A DNA stretch of 46,619 nt from an uncultured SAR116 cluster alpha proteobacterium (GCA_902593735.1 CACJJL010000016.1:1-46619); one strand, 5' to 3'. Numbered from the stretch's first letter, positions 34,851 through 44,063 are shown. The notes: generated from the sequence alone by a model not told the origin. Translations and numbers: made by a program.

Positions 34851-36140
34851 TAGTATCAAGAAAAGGGCTCCAAAGAAAATAAGTCCAAAGGTAGCAAAAA
34901 AATTTGGTCCAAATACTAATTTAGAGATTGAGATTTTAAAATTTTCAGCACTGGTTAAAACAGAAAGAGATGTAAAACTAATTGCTGTACCCGCACACCA
35001 ACCAATAAGATGAGCTTGCATTAAAAAAGCTGCTTCCCAAACAGATATTAAAGGACCAAATATAGATAAAATTGGAGCTGAAGTAATTATGGGATGTACA
35101 CCAATTAAACTAAAACACCATACTACAAAAGGTAATAAAATAATCATCATCCAAAATGGGAAATTATGACCTAAATTACTATTAACAAAATTTTGAATTT
35201 CTGAAGAATTAGTTAATATAGATCCTAAAAACATTGATACTGAGATCAATAACATTTCATCACCAGAATTTTGAATCAAATTTTTTAAATTTTTAAAAAT
35301 GAAGATTGATGTTTCTGGTCGTCTAAATATTTGAATAAAGACTAGAATTGGTACTACAATTATTATGGCATTCAATGCAGTTTTATTAAAAATTTGACCA
35401 ACAAACAATACAGATACTGCTAAAATACATAATCTTAAAAATATTGGCTTTATACACAATAAAGAATCCAAAATATAGTTTATTGTTAATTTCCCGATAA
35501 TAAATCTTATTGAAATGAGATTAAAGAATGTTGCTATAATAAAACCAAACCCTATTCCCATCCATGCTGACATTTCAGGAAGATAAATTTGACCAACTGC
35601 AAAACTGACGAAAAAAGGCGACCACAAAACTGCTGTGTTCATTCCACGAATTGATGCTTCACCAGCAGACTGCCTCAAACTAATTTTTGAATTTTTAGGA
35701 AGTACAGAGGACAAAAGCGGAAAAGAACCTATATTAATTACACTACCAAGAAAATGAGACGTAAATTGAATTCCTGAAAGTATTTTTTTTGGGTCTAATT
35801 TTGATAAAAGTGATTGAGTGCTTTGTACTGATGGCATTGTAATAGCTACAGCTCTTAAAAGCCATAAACTTGGAAGAAAAGCAGAAAAAATAATGAAAAA
35901 ATTTCCAGCTTTCAGAAAAGTCTCTTTTGATGGAAAATTGTCTAAAATTAAAAAAGTAGATAAAAATAATAAGGAAATAATTATTTTAGTAGTAGTTTTT
36001 GAGAATATAAACATCCAAAATAATAATGAAAAATAAATGAATATTATTAAAAAAATATATTTTTCTCCAAAATTTACACCGTAAATTATGGGCAGAACAG
36101 CTATCCAACAAAAACATGTTAAAATTAACTTTAAAATCAT
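34833..36140 (-). CDS. Polytopic membrane protein, possible carrier
   Basis: 435 residues with about 12 hydrophobic segments. I do not recognise the family for certain. The C-terminal SLIGVHPIITSAPILSIFG and GWCAGTAISFTSLSV, rich in small and polar residues within helices, recall the re-entrant hairpins of ion-transporter-superfamily carriers (CitMHS/SLC13-like). A matching hairpin may be the LGSVINIGSFPLLSS stretch in the first half. It is the last gene of the minus-strand run headed by marR and follows the thioesterase with a 4-base gap. Confidence 0.65.
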   Translation of the reverse strand: MILKLILTCFCWIAVLPIIYGVNFGEKYIFLIIFIYFSLLFWMFIFSKTTTKIIISLLFLSTFLILDNFPSKETFLKAGNFFIIFSAFLPSLWLLRAVAITMPSVQSTQSLLSKLDPKKILSGIQFTSHFLGSVINIGSFPLLSSVLPKNSKISLRQSAGEASIRGMNTAVLWSPFFVSFAVGQIYLPEMSAWMGIGFGFIIATFFNLISIRFIIGKLTINYILDSLLCIKPIFLRLCILAVSVLFVGQIFNKTALNAIIIVVPILVFIQIFRRPETSIFIFKNLKNLIQNSGDEMLLISVSMFLGSILTNSSEIQNFVNSNLGHNFPFWMMIILLPFVVWCFSLIGVHPIITSAPILSIFGPLISVWEAAFLMQAHLIGWCAGTAISFTSLSVLTSAENFKISISKLVFGPNFFATFGLIFFGALFLILSNYLL

Positions 36141-36144
36141 TATT

Positions 36145-36648
36145 TTACTTTTTTAATCCTATGGATTTTCCAAAAGTAGAAGGTAGTGAGGCAATTTTAT
36201 GTGTATTTTTTAATTTGAGAAGTTTTTCAAACGCCCATGGTGGATATGGTTCAGATTTACGAAGCTTTAAATTTACATTTATTAAAACTTGTTCAACAAC
36301 TGCAATTACTTTTTCTTGAAGCTGTGAAAAAATATCTAAAAATAAGTGCATCTTTTTTTTATCGCAATCAACTACAAATAACCGTACATTAAATTTTTCA
36401 TCTAATTTCATCTCACTTAAATAATGATAATGTGCTTGAACAACAAAAGGACCCTGGTTATTTTCATAAGCATGAGTTTCTCCTATACCAAGTAAATCTT
36501 CTAAAAATATATCTAAGGATTTATCAAATGCTAGAGTATAAAAAGCAACATTCATGTGGCCATTATAATCCAACCATTCTTTTAAAACTTTTTGTTCAGG
36601 AAGGATTATTGGAGTTGAATACTGGTCGCCAATTTTTTTTTCTTTCAT
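36145..36648 (-). CDS. Hotdog-fold acyl-CoA thioesterase
   Basis: 167 residues. The 4-hydroxybenzoyl-CoA thioesterase-type motif is seen as WLDYNGHMNVAFY (D27, N29-G30-H31-M32-N33), where the aspartate is the catalytic base. The later pattern VVDCDKKKMHLFLDIF fits the hotdog helix-sheet. The ending PYPPWAFEKLLKL is reminiscent of the betainyl-CoA (carnitine catabolism) thioesterase group, which I mention as a possibility only. It is cytosolic. It lies between the CoxE-like gene (20-base gap) and the membrane protein. Confidence 0.8.
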   Translation of the reverse strand: MKEKKIGDQYSTPIILPEQKVLKEWLDYNGHMNVAFYTLAFDKSLDIFLEDLLGIGETHAYENNQGPFVVQAHYHYLSEMKLDEKFNVRLFVVDCDKKKMHLFLDIFSQLQEKVIAVVEQVLINVNLKLRKSEPYPPWAFEKLLKLKNTHKIASLPSTFGKSIGLKK

Positions 36649-36668
36649 TTATTAAGTGACCTATTATT

Positions 36669-37859
36669 TTAGTTAGTTTTGGATAAAATTTTAGTTGCTT
36701 CTTCTATTCCCTTTATGCTTAGGGGTACCATTCTATTTGAAAATATTTCTTTAATAATATGTGTAGACTGAGAGTAATTCCAATGCTCCTTTTTTGTTGG
36801 ATTGATCCAAACATTAGACGGCCACTGAGCAATAGCTCTTTCTAACCAAACCTGTCCCGTCTCTTGATTAAAATGTTCATTACCACCACCCTCTACTAAA
36901 ATTTCATATGGACTCATTGAAGCATCACCAACGAAGATACATTTGTATTCCTTACCATATGTCCTAAAAATTTCTGTTGTGGAAAATTGTTCTTTCCATC
37001 GTCTTACATTACTTTTCCAAACTCCTTCATATAGACAATTATGAAAGTAAAAAAAGTTTAGGTTTTTGAAAACATTTTTTGCAGCTGAAAATAAATTTTC
37101 TACTTGTTTGATGTAGTCATCCATAGAACCACCAACATCAAGAAAAAGTAAAATTTTTATTGCATTTTCTCTTTCTTTTCTAGTTTTAATATCTAAATAA
37201 CCATTTTTTGCAGTATGCGATATTGTGTCATCAATATCCAATTCTTCATCAATACCAGTTCTTGCCCATTGTCTTAATCTTTTTAATGCAACTTGCATTC
37301 CTCGTGTATCTAATTCTCTTGTATCATCAAAATCACGAAATACTCTTTTGTCCCATACTTTAACTGCTTTTCCCTGCCCTCTTGCATGTTGTCCGATTCT
37401 AATTCCTTCTGGATTGTATCCATAAGCTCCAAAGGGTGATTTGCCGGCTGTACCTATCCATTTATTGCCACCTTGATGACGTTTTTTTTGTTCTTTTAGT
37501 CTTTGTTCCAGAGTTTTCATTAGTTCGTCAAATCCACCTAAAGATTTGATCTCTTCAATTTCTTCTTTAGTAAAATGTTTATCCAAAATTTTTTGAAGCC
37601 ATTCTTTTGGGACTTTAAGATGCTCAAGTACATCTTCTAATTTTAAAGTTTCAATACCCTTAAAATATTCACCGAATACAACATCAAACCGATCTATTAA
37701 TCTTTCGTCTTTAACAAGACTGGCTCTAGCCATGTAATAAAAGTTTTCTATATTATATTGTATAAAATCTAATTTGATAGTGTCCAAAAATGTAAAAAAT
37801 TCACCTAGAGTAACTGGGATTCTAGCATCTTTTAATCTGAAAAAGAAATCAAGAAACAT
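36669..37859 (-). CDS. CoxE-like VWA-domain protein
   Basis: 396 residues. The N-terminus LDFFFRLKDARIPVTLGEF is typical of the family. A VWA/MIDAS-like site appears as LFLDVGGSMDDY (D241, G243, S245), with the glycine variant common in CoxE. The middle RELDTRGMQVALKRLRQWAR also fits. CoxE-like proteins pair with MoxR AAA+ ATPases as chaperones that insert metals or cofactors into enzymes (for example CO dehydrogenase); no such client is in the window. It follows the MoxR gene by 4 bases. Confidence 0.88.
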   Translation of the reverse strand: MFLDFFFRLKDARIPVTLGEFFTFLDTIKLDFIQYNIENFYYMARASLVKDERLIDRFDVVFGEYFKGIETLKLEDVLEHLKVPKEWLQKILDKHFTKEEIEEIKSLGGFDELMKTLEQRLKEQKKRHQGGNKWIGTAGKSPFGAYGYNPEGIRIGQHARGQGKAVKVWDKRVFRDFDDTRELDTRGMQVALKRLRQWARTGIDEELDIDDTISHTAKNGYLDIKTRKERENAIKILLFLDVGGSMDDYIKQVENLFSAAKNVFKNLNFFYFHNCLYEGVWKSNVRRWKEQFSTTEIFRTYGKEYKCIFVGDASMSPYEILVEGGGNEHFNQETGQVWLERAIAQWPSNVWINPTKKEHWNYSQSTHIIKEIFSNRMVPLSIKGIEEATKILSKTN

Positions 37860-37863
37860 TCTC

Positions 37864-38703
37864 TTATCTATTTCCTCTTGCCATAAAAGCTAATCTTTCA
37901 AATAAATGAATATCTTGTTCATTTTTAATGAGTGCACCATGTAGCTTAGGCAACAAATCCTTTCCATCACTTTTCAAATCAATAGGGTTAATATCTTCAA
38001 GTAATAAAAGTTTAATCCAGTCTAATGCCTCTGAAGTTGACGGTTTTTTCTTTAATCCTGGAATGTCTCTAACTTCAAAAAATCTATTTAATGCTGCTTC
38101 TAGTAATGATTTTTTAATTTCAGGAAAGTGAACTTGCACAATCTTTTTTAAAGTATCAATTTCAGGAAATTGAATGTAATGAAAAAAACATCGTCTTAAG
38201 AATGCCTCTGGAAGTTCTTTTTCATTATTAGATGTTATTATAACTATAGGTCTTTTATTTGCTTTAATAATCTCATTAGTTTCATAAACAAAAAATTCCA
38301 TTTTATCCAACTCTTGGAGAAGGTCATTCGGAAATTCTATATCCGCTTTATCAATCTCATCAATTAAAAGTACTGATCTTTCTTTAGATTCAAATGCGTT
38401 CCAAATCTTTCCTTTCTTTATATAATTTCCAATATTTTCTATTTTCTTGTCACCTAGCTGGCTATCCCTAAGACGACTTACAGCATCATACTCATATAAT
38501 CCTTGCTGTGCTTTTGTTGTTGATTTTATATTCCATTCAATTATCTCTAATCCTAAACTGTCAGATACTTGCCTAGCCAATTCGGTTTTACCTGTACCCG
38601 GTTCACCTTTAATTAATAATGGTTTCTCAAGTGTAATTGCAGCATTTACCGCGACATTCAAATCTTTAGTTGAAATATAATTCTGAGTTCCTTTAAATTT
38701 CAT
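37864..38703 (-). CDS. MoxR-type AAA+ ATPase
   Basis: 279 residues. Walker A GEPGTGKT (33-40) and Walker B VLLIDEIDKA (111-120), sensor-1 VIITSNNEKELPEAFLRRC, and the family lid region are all visible. MoxR ATPases work with VWA proteins to remodel client enzymes; the CoxE-like partner is directly downstream. It is cytosolic. It sits after the homocysteine methyltransferase-like gene with 25 bases between. Confidence 0.92.
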   Translation of the reverse strand: MKFKGTQNYISTKDLNVAVNAAITLEKPLLIKGEPGTGKTELARQVSDSLGLEIIEWNIKSTTKAQQGLYEYDAVSRLRDSQLGDKKIENIGNYIKKGKIWNAFESKERSVLLIDEIDKADIEFPNDLLQELDKMEFFVYETNEIIKANKRPIVIITSNNEKELPEAFLRRCFFHYIQFPEIDTLKKIVQVHFPEIKKSLLEAALNRFFEVRDIPGLKKKPSTSEALDWIKLLLLEDINPIDLKSDGKDLLPKLHGALIKNEQDIHLFERLAFMARGNR

Positions 38704-38728
38704 TCTTTGTTAACCTCAACAACTTAAT

Positions 38729-39616
38729 CTAATTATTAACAATTTCATTTTTTAGTGCTTCAATATATTGAGGGCCTACCTCACAACATCCTCCAACTAT
38801 AGAAGCATTATTTTTAATGTAACTCAACATTTCGCTTACAAATTTATGAATGTTTAAATCAGATCTTTTTTTAAGAATTGATACATCATTGTGAATGTCT
38901 AGGTCATTTACTGTTACAAAAGCATTTGGCAAGGCACCAAATGGTTTTGAAAATTTTTTCATAATTTTAATTGAAGAATTTATAGCTTCAGGTGGAGCAC
39001 AATTTATTAAAAAAGAATCAATTTTTGAATTATCAAATTCTCTTAAAGCATCTTCTAAATATTCTCCAGATCGTAAAAAAGTTCCATTTTTTTCTTTGAC
39101 ACAAAAACTCAACCAAACTTTTTTATCAGTAGTTAAAGCAGTTTCAGTTGCAATATGTGCTTCTTCAATTGAACAAACAGTTTCACAACAAAATATATCA
39201 ACATGTGGTTCTTGAATTTCTACTATTTTCTTATAAGTATCTTTTCCTTCATCCTTATCAAGGCCTATATTAGTCTTGTAACTCATAACTAGTGGAGGTA
39301 AAGAGCCAATAATTTTAATGTCAGTTTCAAATGACGATGACTTTTTGGCCTCAATAGCTGCTTTAATAGCACTTTTTTGAAGAGGTATGAATAATTCTTC
39401 CAAATTATATCTTTTTAACTTTTGTGGTGTGACGCTGTAAGAATTTAATGTTATTGCCTCTGCTCCAGCTTTTATGAAATCCTTATGCAAATTAACAACT
39501 AAGTCATAATTATCAAGCATCACTCTTGCTGACCAAAGACCGTCAGGCTTAACTTTTGATCTATGTATTAATTCTTGGCCCATACCGCCATCAATTAAAA
39601 TTAAATTATTACTCAT
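38729..39616 (-). CDS. Homocysteine S-methyltransferase family protein
   Basis: 295 residues. The family start IDGGMGQEL (about 8-16) and the three zinc cysteines C206 (INCAPPE) and C277-C278 (GGCCEVGPQYI) are intact. Members move a methyl group from betaine, S-methylmethionine or similar donors to homocysteine or another thiol; the donor cannot be read. No SAM or B12 riboswitch is seen in the 21-base gap upstream. It lies between the DHA2 efflux gene and moxR. Confidence 0.88.
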   Translation of the reverse strand: MSNNLILIDGGMGQELIHRSKVKPDGLWSARVMLDNYDLVVNLHKDFIKAGAEAITLNSYSVTPQKLKRYNLEELFIPLQKSAIKAAIEAKKSSSFETDIKIIGSLPPLVMSYKTNIGLDKDEGKDTYKKIVEIQEPHVDIFCCETVCSIEEAHIATETALTTDKKVWLSFCVKEKNGTFLRSGEYLEDALREFDNSKIDSFLINCAPPEAINSSIKIMKKFSKPFGALPNAFVTVNDLDIHNDVSILKKRSDLNIHKFVSEMLSYIKNNASIVGGCCEVGPQYIEALKNEIVNN

Positions 39617-39637
39617 GAATTTCCTTATAAATTATTA

Positions 39638-41140
39638 TCAAACATTTTGTGTCTTTGTTATTTTTATTAAAAAAATCAGAGGTATGGATAAAAATCCAAC
39701 CCATGCATATAATTTAAATGCATCTATATACCCAACCATAAGGCTTTGTCTATTTAATTCATTTGTTAACTTTGTAATATTCATATTATCTAATGAATTG
39801 ATGACACCTGAAAAGTTAATACCTTGGTTCCATATAGATACTGCAGAACCAATTTCCTCAAAGTTGACTTGACCCATATGAAGAACAACTGCAACACTAA
39901 CTGAAATAAAAAAACTCGATCCAATGTTTCTAATTAGATGAAACATTGCTGTTGCTTCTCCATGATATTTATTTGACAAAGTTGCAAAGCAAATAACACT
40001 CACTGGAGGCCAAGTCAAACCAACACCTAAACCCTGAACTAAGCTAGCCCAGGCTATATGTGAAAAGGTCATATTTATATCAAAGGTTGACATGTAAAGA
40101 CCTGAGACCGCTTGTATAGCAAAGCCAAAAAAAATAATTATTCTCGGATCAATCCTGCTAGTAAAAGCAATAATTGCAAAACCAACAAACGTACCAATGC
40201 CCCTCATTCCTAATATTATTCCAATTATAGATTGAGGATATCCTCTTAATTCCTGAAGTAGAGGTGGAAAAATTACCATTGGAACAAAATTAAGCATTCC
40301 AAAGAAGAATATTAGAATAAGACCCACAGCATAATTTCTGTCTTTAAATATACTTAAATTTATAAAGGGTTTTCTTATAGTCAGGCTATGTGTAATAAAG
40401 ATATAAAAACCAATAATAGCTATTCCACACTCAATAAAAGTTTCTGTACTATCAAACCAACTATTTCTTTCTCCTCTGTCGAACATTATTTGTAACGCAG
40501 CAACACTACATGCAAGAGCCAAAAAGCCAACCCAGTCTAAATACATTCTACCTTCAACTGGTCTTTTTGGAACTGTGGCCATTACAGCTAATAAAGCACA
40601 AAACCCAAATGGTACTAAAGTGTAAAAAACCCATCTCCAATTAAGTAATTCACCAAGGTATCCTCCAATCGTTGGTGCAATCACAGGACCTAAAATTGTA
40701 CCCATTCCCCAAACTGCCATAGCCACAGAAATTTGTCTTTTTGGAAATACTGCTAAAACAAGCGTTTGTGAAAGTGGCGGAAGTGGTGCTCCAAAAATGC
40801 CTTGTGCCACCCTTGCTATTACAATTTCTTCTAAAGAATCTGACATTCCACAAAAAATAGAAGAAATTATAAAACCTATTACACTAAAAAAAAGGATTGT
40901 TCTAATTTGTATTCTCGAAGATAGCCAGCCCGCAAAAGGTGTAAAAATTGCTGTTGCAACTATATTTCCAGTTACAACCCAAGAAATCTGGTCTTGTGTT
41001 GCTCCCATAGCACCTCTCATGTCTGACAATGCAATTGAAGCTATTGTTACATTCATCGCATAAAGCATAGTTACAAATGTTGCTGTAGCTAAAATAAACC
41101 ATTTAAATGAAGTATTAGTTTCAGATATTAAAGGGGACAA
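39638..41140 (-). CDS. DHA2-family MFS efflux pump (EmrB-like)
   Basis: 500 residues with about 14 membrane helices. The MFS motif A region reads FAGWLSSRIQIRTILFFSV (about 58-76) and motif C PVIAPTIGGYLG (about 150-162) is intact, with the 'RVAQGIFGAPLPPLSQT' antiporter stretch before it. This is a drug/metabolite:H+ antiporter of the EmrB/QacA type. Its start lies 1 base after the stop of the HlyD partner, so the two are coupled and should form a tripartite-type pump. Substrate unknown. Confidence 0.9.
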   Translation of the reverse strand: MSPLISETNTSFKWFILATATFVTMLYAMNVTIASIALSDMRGAMGATQDQISWVVTGNIVATAIFTPFAGWLSSRIQIRTILFFSVIGFIISSIFCGMSDSLEEIVIARVAQGIFGAPLPPLSQTLVLAVFPKRQISVAMAVWGMGTILGPVIAPTIGGYLGELLNWRWVFYTLVPFGFCALLAVMATVPKRPVEGRMYLDWVGFLALACSVAALQIMFDRGERNSWFDSTETFIECGIAIIGFYIFITHSLTIRKPFINLSIFKDRNYAVGLILIFFFGMLNFVPMVIFPPLLQELRGYPQSIIGIILGMRGIGTFVGFAIIAFTSRIDPRIIIFFGFAIQAVSGLYMSTFDINMTFSHIAWASLVQGLGVGLTWPPVSVICFATLSNKYHGEATAMFHLIRNIGSSFFISVSVAVVLHMGQVNFEEIGSAVSIWNQGINFSGVINSLDNMNITKLTNELNRQSLMVGYIDAFKLYAWVGFLSIPLIFLIKITKTQNV

Positions 41141-41141
41141 A

Positions 41142-42401
41142 TTAATCTCTTAGTGATTTGAAAATACCAGCAAAAGGGCGAATTATTATTGGAATTTCAC
41201 TCTCATATTCAGTGTCTATCACAACAGACACAGACATACCTACCCTAAGCTGTTTTTCAACATTCAAATTATCTTCATTTTTATTAATAAGATCACCAAT
41301 GGAAATTTTTACTGGAATTCTTTGAACAACTTTGACCCAATTACCAGAAGAGTTTTGTGGTGGTAAGATTGAGAATTCTGCACCTGTGGCAGGACTTATA
41401 CTTTGAACTTGAGCGTTCCATTTTGTATTAGGATATGCATCAGGAATAAAATATGCTGATTGACCAACTTTAACATTAGTTAAGTCAGTCTCTTTTAAAT
41501 TAGCTTCTAACCAAGATTTTTTTTCATCAACTATTGCAAAGAGTATTTTTCCAACATCAATATACTCTCCTTTTTCTAAATTCAATTTAGCAACAATCCC
41601 ATCTTGCTTCGCAAAGACATTTGACTGCTTAATATCAAATTTTATTTTATTTAATTTACTTTGGTGTTTTAAGTATAAGGGATGTTTTGTTGGCAAAATT
41701 TTTTCATTGCCATTTAAAGTTGTTAATATTGTTTTAAGTCTATCTTGATTGATTTTTAGTTTTTGTTTTGAAGATAAATACGAATATTTAATTTCTTCTA
41801 AATCATTATTTAAATTTACATATTTTAAATTAGCTATAGCAGAATTATAAAGATATTTTGCTTCATCAAGTTTACTTTTAAGACCAACTCCTTTTTTGAC
41901 TAAATTTTTAATTCTATTAAGCTCTAATTTTTGATATTCAACTTTTTCCTTCGCTAACTTAATCTCAACATTCACCAGAGAGTTTACTCTTTTAATTTCA
42001 GAAGAATAAAATTTAATTTCTTCTTTTGCTAATTTTACTTCTTCTTTCGCCTCGTTATATTTTGATTTCCTATTCTCAATTTCTTTAATTATATTTATAA
42101 GATTCTGTCTTTGTTCACTTAAATCCAATTCAAGTTTTTTGGTATCTATTTTAAAAAGTTTATCTCCCTTATTTACTCTTTGATTATCTTTAATAAACAC
42201 CATATCTACTCTTCCAGAAACCTCTGATTGAACAGAAATGATAGGAGCTTTTATGTATGCATTTTCAGTAGATATAAACCTACCTAAAGAATAAAAATAC
42301 CCCATAGTAGTGAGCACAATTAAAGTGGGAAGTAAAATTAACAATAAAAATCTAATTACTTTATTGTTAGGATTTAATTCTTTATCAACTTGATTTGACA
42401 T
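41142..42401 (-). CDS. HlyD/EmrA-family membrane fusion protein
   Basis: 419 residues. One N-terminal membrane helix (about 17-35) is followed by the first half of a biotinyl-lipoyl domain (SVQSEVSGRVDMVFIKDNQR) and a long lysine- and glutamate-rich coiled coil (about 80-245). The second lipoyl half (AKQDGIVAKLNLEKGEYIDVG) and a beta-barrel follow. The coiled coil is longer than in many EmrA proteins, with a doubled-hairpin appearance. It joins the DHA2 pump in the periplasm. It lies 18 bases after marR. Confidence 0.9.
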   Translation of the reverse strand: MSNQVDKELNPNNKVIRFLLLILLPTLIVLTTMGYFYSLGRFISTENAYIKAPIISVQSEVSGRVDMVFIKDNQRVNKGDKLFKIDTKKLELDLSEQRQNLINIIKEIENRKSKYNEAKEEVKLAKEEIKFYSSEIKRVNSLVNVEIKLAKEKVEYQKLELNRIKNLVKKGVGLKSKLDEAKYLYNSAIANLKYVNLNNDLEEIKYSYLSSKQKLKINQDRLKTILTTLNGNEKILPTKHPLYLKHQSKLNKIKFDIKQSNVFAKQDGIVAKLNLEKGEYIDVGKILFAIVDEKKSWLEANLKETDLTNVKVGQSAYFIPDAYPNTKWNAQVQSISPATGAEFSILPPQNSSGNWVKVVQRIPVKISIGDLINKNEDNLNVEKQLRVGMSVSVVIDTEYESEIPIIIRPFAGIFKSLRD

Positions 42402-42419
42402 TAACTCTTTTCCTATAAA

Positions 42420-42854
42420 TTATACTTTTGAAGATAAATCTTTTTTTAAAATCCGTAGTAAATCCCTTAATTTGTTGAGATCTTGATTATTTAATATTGA
42501 TAAAGAATCTTTTCTATAAGTTGCTGCTTTATCCCTCATTGAATTAATAAGAGGTTTAATTTTTTCAGATAAATAAATATTTTTTATTCTTCGATCTTTA
42601 CTTTCACTTTTTCTTTCAACCCATCCCTTTAATTCCATGCGGTCTAAAATTCTGCTCAATGGTGCTTTTCCCATGTCCATAAGTATTGCAAGTTCGGATT
42701 GCTTTATGCCATCTTTAAAATATAAATAAGTCAATAGCCACCATTGAGATCTAGTTAGACCTATAGAAGCCATTTGTCGATCATATAAAACACGAAGTAA
42801 TCGAGCCACATCGTGAATCAACAAACCTATATTATCTTCAAATGATTCTTTCAA
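42420..42854 (-). CDS. MarR-family transcriptional regulator
   Basis: 144 residues. The winged helix-turn-helix is visible as LTRSQWWLLTYLYFKDGIK, then SELAILMDMGKAPLSRILDRM, then the wing KSESKDRRIKNIYLSEK. This is a classical MarR with the DRR wing motif. The start is TTG (42854), with AGGT about seven bases before it. The palindrome just upstream is probably its operator, so it likely represses its own operon, including the efflux pair, until a small ligand binds. Confidence 0.92.
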   Translation of the reverse strand: MKESFEDNIGLLIHDVARLLRVLYDRQMASIGLTRSQWWLLTYLYFKDGIKQSELAILMDMGKAPLSRILDRMELKGWVERKSESKDRRIKNIYLSEKIKPLINSMRDKAATYRKDSLSILNNQDLNKLRDLLRILKKDLSSKV

Positions 42855-42866
42855 AATAATACCTAA

Positions 42867-42892
42867 AAAATAGTTTACTAGGAAACTATTTT
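42867..42892. promoter_or_regulatory. Palindromic operator candidate for MarR
   Basis: AAAATAGTTT (42867-42876), a 6-base centre ACTAGG, and AAACTATTTT (42883-42892) form a perfect 10-base dyad 12 bases upstream of the marR start. A second TTTACTAG half-site lies at 42902-42909, 28 bases from the first copy at 42874-42881. On the marR strand a TTAACA that could be a -35 box lies beside it. Placement next to a regulator gene supports operator function; which protein binds it is inference. Confidence 0.65.
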
Positions 42893-42928
42893 GTTAACAT
42901 ATTTACTAGTTTAATCAAAGATAAATAT

Positions 42929-43504
42929 TTAGTTTATTAAATTTTTTCTAAATTTAAATTTTTCTTCGGAAGCATTCCAATTTCTAGAATATTTAGGAGG
43001 ATTTGATTTACTTACTTTTAATAATATGAAAACAGGACCACTACAATTATCATGAAGAACTTTCTTTCCTTCTAATAATTCTTCTTCTGTTACTATAGTT
43101 TTAATAATAGGAAAGCCACAACCCTTAGCAATGATATCTAAATTAACCCCTAAACCTGTATGAGAGGTTTGCCCTCCTGTTTCTAAATACGATGCATTAT
43201 CTATACAAATAATAATAAGGTTTTTAGGTTTAGTAGTAGCTATAGTTGCTAAACAACCCATAGACATTAAAATATCACCATCTCCAGAGACACAGAGCAC
43301 TGTCTCTTTTGGCCTTGATAATGCTAGACCAAGGGAAGTTGGAAGAGCGCCTCCCATAGCCCCTCCAAATAGAAATGTATTAGGGCTTTCTTTAGTCAAA
43401 AAACCAATGTCTTTAGCTGGCCCAGCTAATCCTGATATAATAAGAAATCTCTTATGATCTCCAATCAAAATTGGAACTGCTTTTTTTCTATCTAATAAAT
43501 TCAT
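42929..43504 (-). CDS. ThDP decarboxylase subunit, beta/C-terminal half
   Basis: 191 residues from ATG 43504. I prefer this to a TTG at 43537, which would overlap the upstream gene by 20 bases and add the odd stretch GPRYFSIIIK; the ATG lies 13 bases after the alpha-subunit stop. The thiamine diphosphate/magnesium motif GDGDILMSMGCLATI and the following IICIDNASYLETGGQTS (GDG...N) are clear. This is the pyrophosphate-binding half of a split sulfopyruvate/phosphonopyruvate decarboxylase-type enzyme (ComE-like). Substrate not proven. Confidence 0.85.
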   Translation of the reverse strand: MNLLDRKKAVPILIGDHKRFLIISGLAGPAKDIGFLTKESPNTFLFGGAMGGALPTSLGLALSRPKETVLCVSGDGDILMSMGCLATIATTKPKNLIIICIDNASYLETGGQTSHTGLGVNLDIIAKGCGFPIIKTIVTEEELLEGKKVLHDNCSGPVFILLKVSKSNPPKYSRNWNASEEKFKFRKNLIN

Positions 43505-43517
43505 CTTTATAATTATA

Positions 43518-44024
43518 CTAAAATACCTTGGCCCCAATTAATTTTTGAGAAAGCAAAATTGCCACCGATCTTTCTGACTTAAATACCATTGTCAAAGCTG
43601 CTTTTGTTGTTTTTTCAATATCTTCTTCTTTTTCAATCTTAATACAACTTACACCCATTGAATTTAATGTTGGAATAACAGCTTCACCCATGGCGAATTG
43701 CCAAGGATTGCCCTCTCCAAATTCACCTCTCATTGTTATAATAGTAAAAAAAGGAAATTGACCATGTTTAATTAATGACAATTGATTAATACAATTACCA
43801 ACACCACTACTTTGAATTAATAATACAGCTTTAGATCCTCCTAGGTAAGAACCAGCCGCAATACCTATACCCTCACCTTCTGATGTTAAAGGTATAGCTA
43901 TGACAGATTTATCTTTTGTTGCATTATCAATTAATATTTTATGACCTGCATCAGGTACATAGCTAAATAGTCTTATTCCATCATTTTTTAGTGTTTTATA
44001 AAGTCTATTTTGCCAATTTTTCAT
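43518..44024 (-). CDS. ThDP decarboxylase subunit, alpha/N-terminal half
   Basis: 168 residues. It matches the pyrimidine-binding domain of ThDP enzymes: the activating glutamate is in LTSEGEGIGIAAGSYLGG (about 43-60), and VLLIQSSGVGNCINQLSLI follows, as in ComD-like sulfopyruvate/phosphonopyruvate decarboxylase alpha chains. It works with the next gene (beta half). The active site lies at the interface of the two. No sulfonate or phosphonate gene is beside it, so the true 2-oxoacid is unknown. Confidence 0.85.
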   Translation of the reverse strand: MKNWQNRLYKTLKNDGIRLFSYVPDAGHKILIDNATKDKSVIAIPLTSEGEGIGIAAGSYLGGSKAVLLIQSSGVGNCINQLSLIKHGQFPFFTIITMRGEFGEGNPWQFAMGEAVIPTLNSMGVSCIKIEKEEDIEKTTKAALTMVFKSERSVAILLSQKLIGAKVF

Positions 44025-44063
44025 TTTAATTTTTTAACATAGTTAAACTTTATTGGGTATCAT

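Noticed and set aside
36669-38703. A CO dehydrogenase cluster
   Set aside because: MoxR and CoxE-like genes occur with CO dehydrogenase elsewhere, but no coxL, coxM or coxS is in the window.
39617-39637. SAM riboswitch before the homocysteine methyltransferase-like gene
   Set aside because: The gap is only 21 bases, too short for a riboswitch, and the gene is within a run.
42929-43537. ThDP beta half starting at TTG 43537
   Set aside because: It would overlap the alpha subunit by 20 bases and add residues unlike the family; ATG 43504 fits better.
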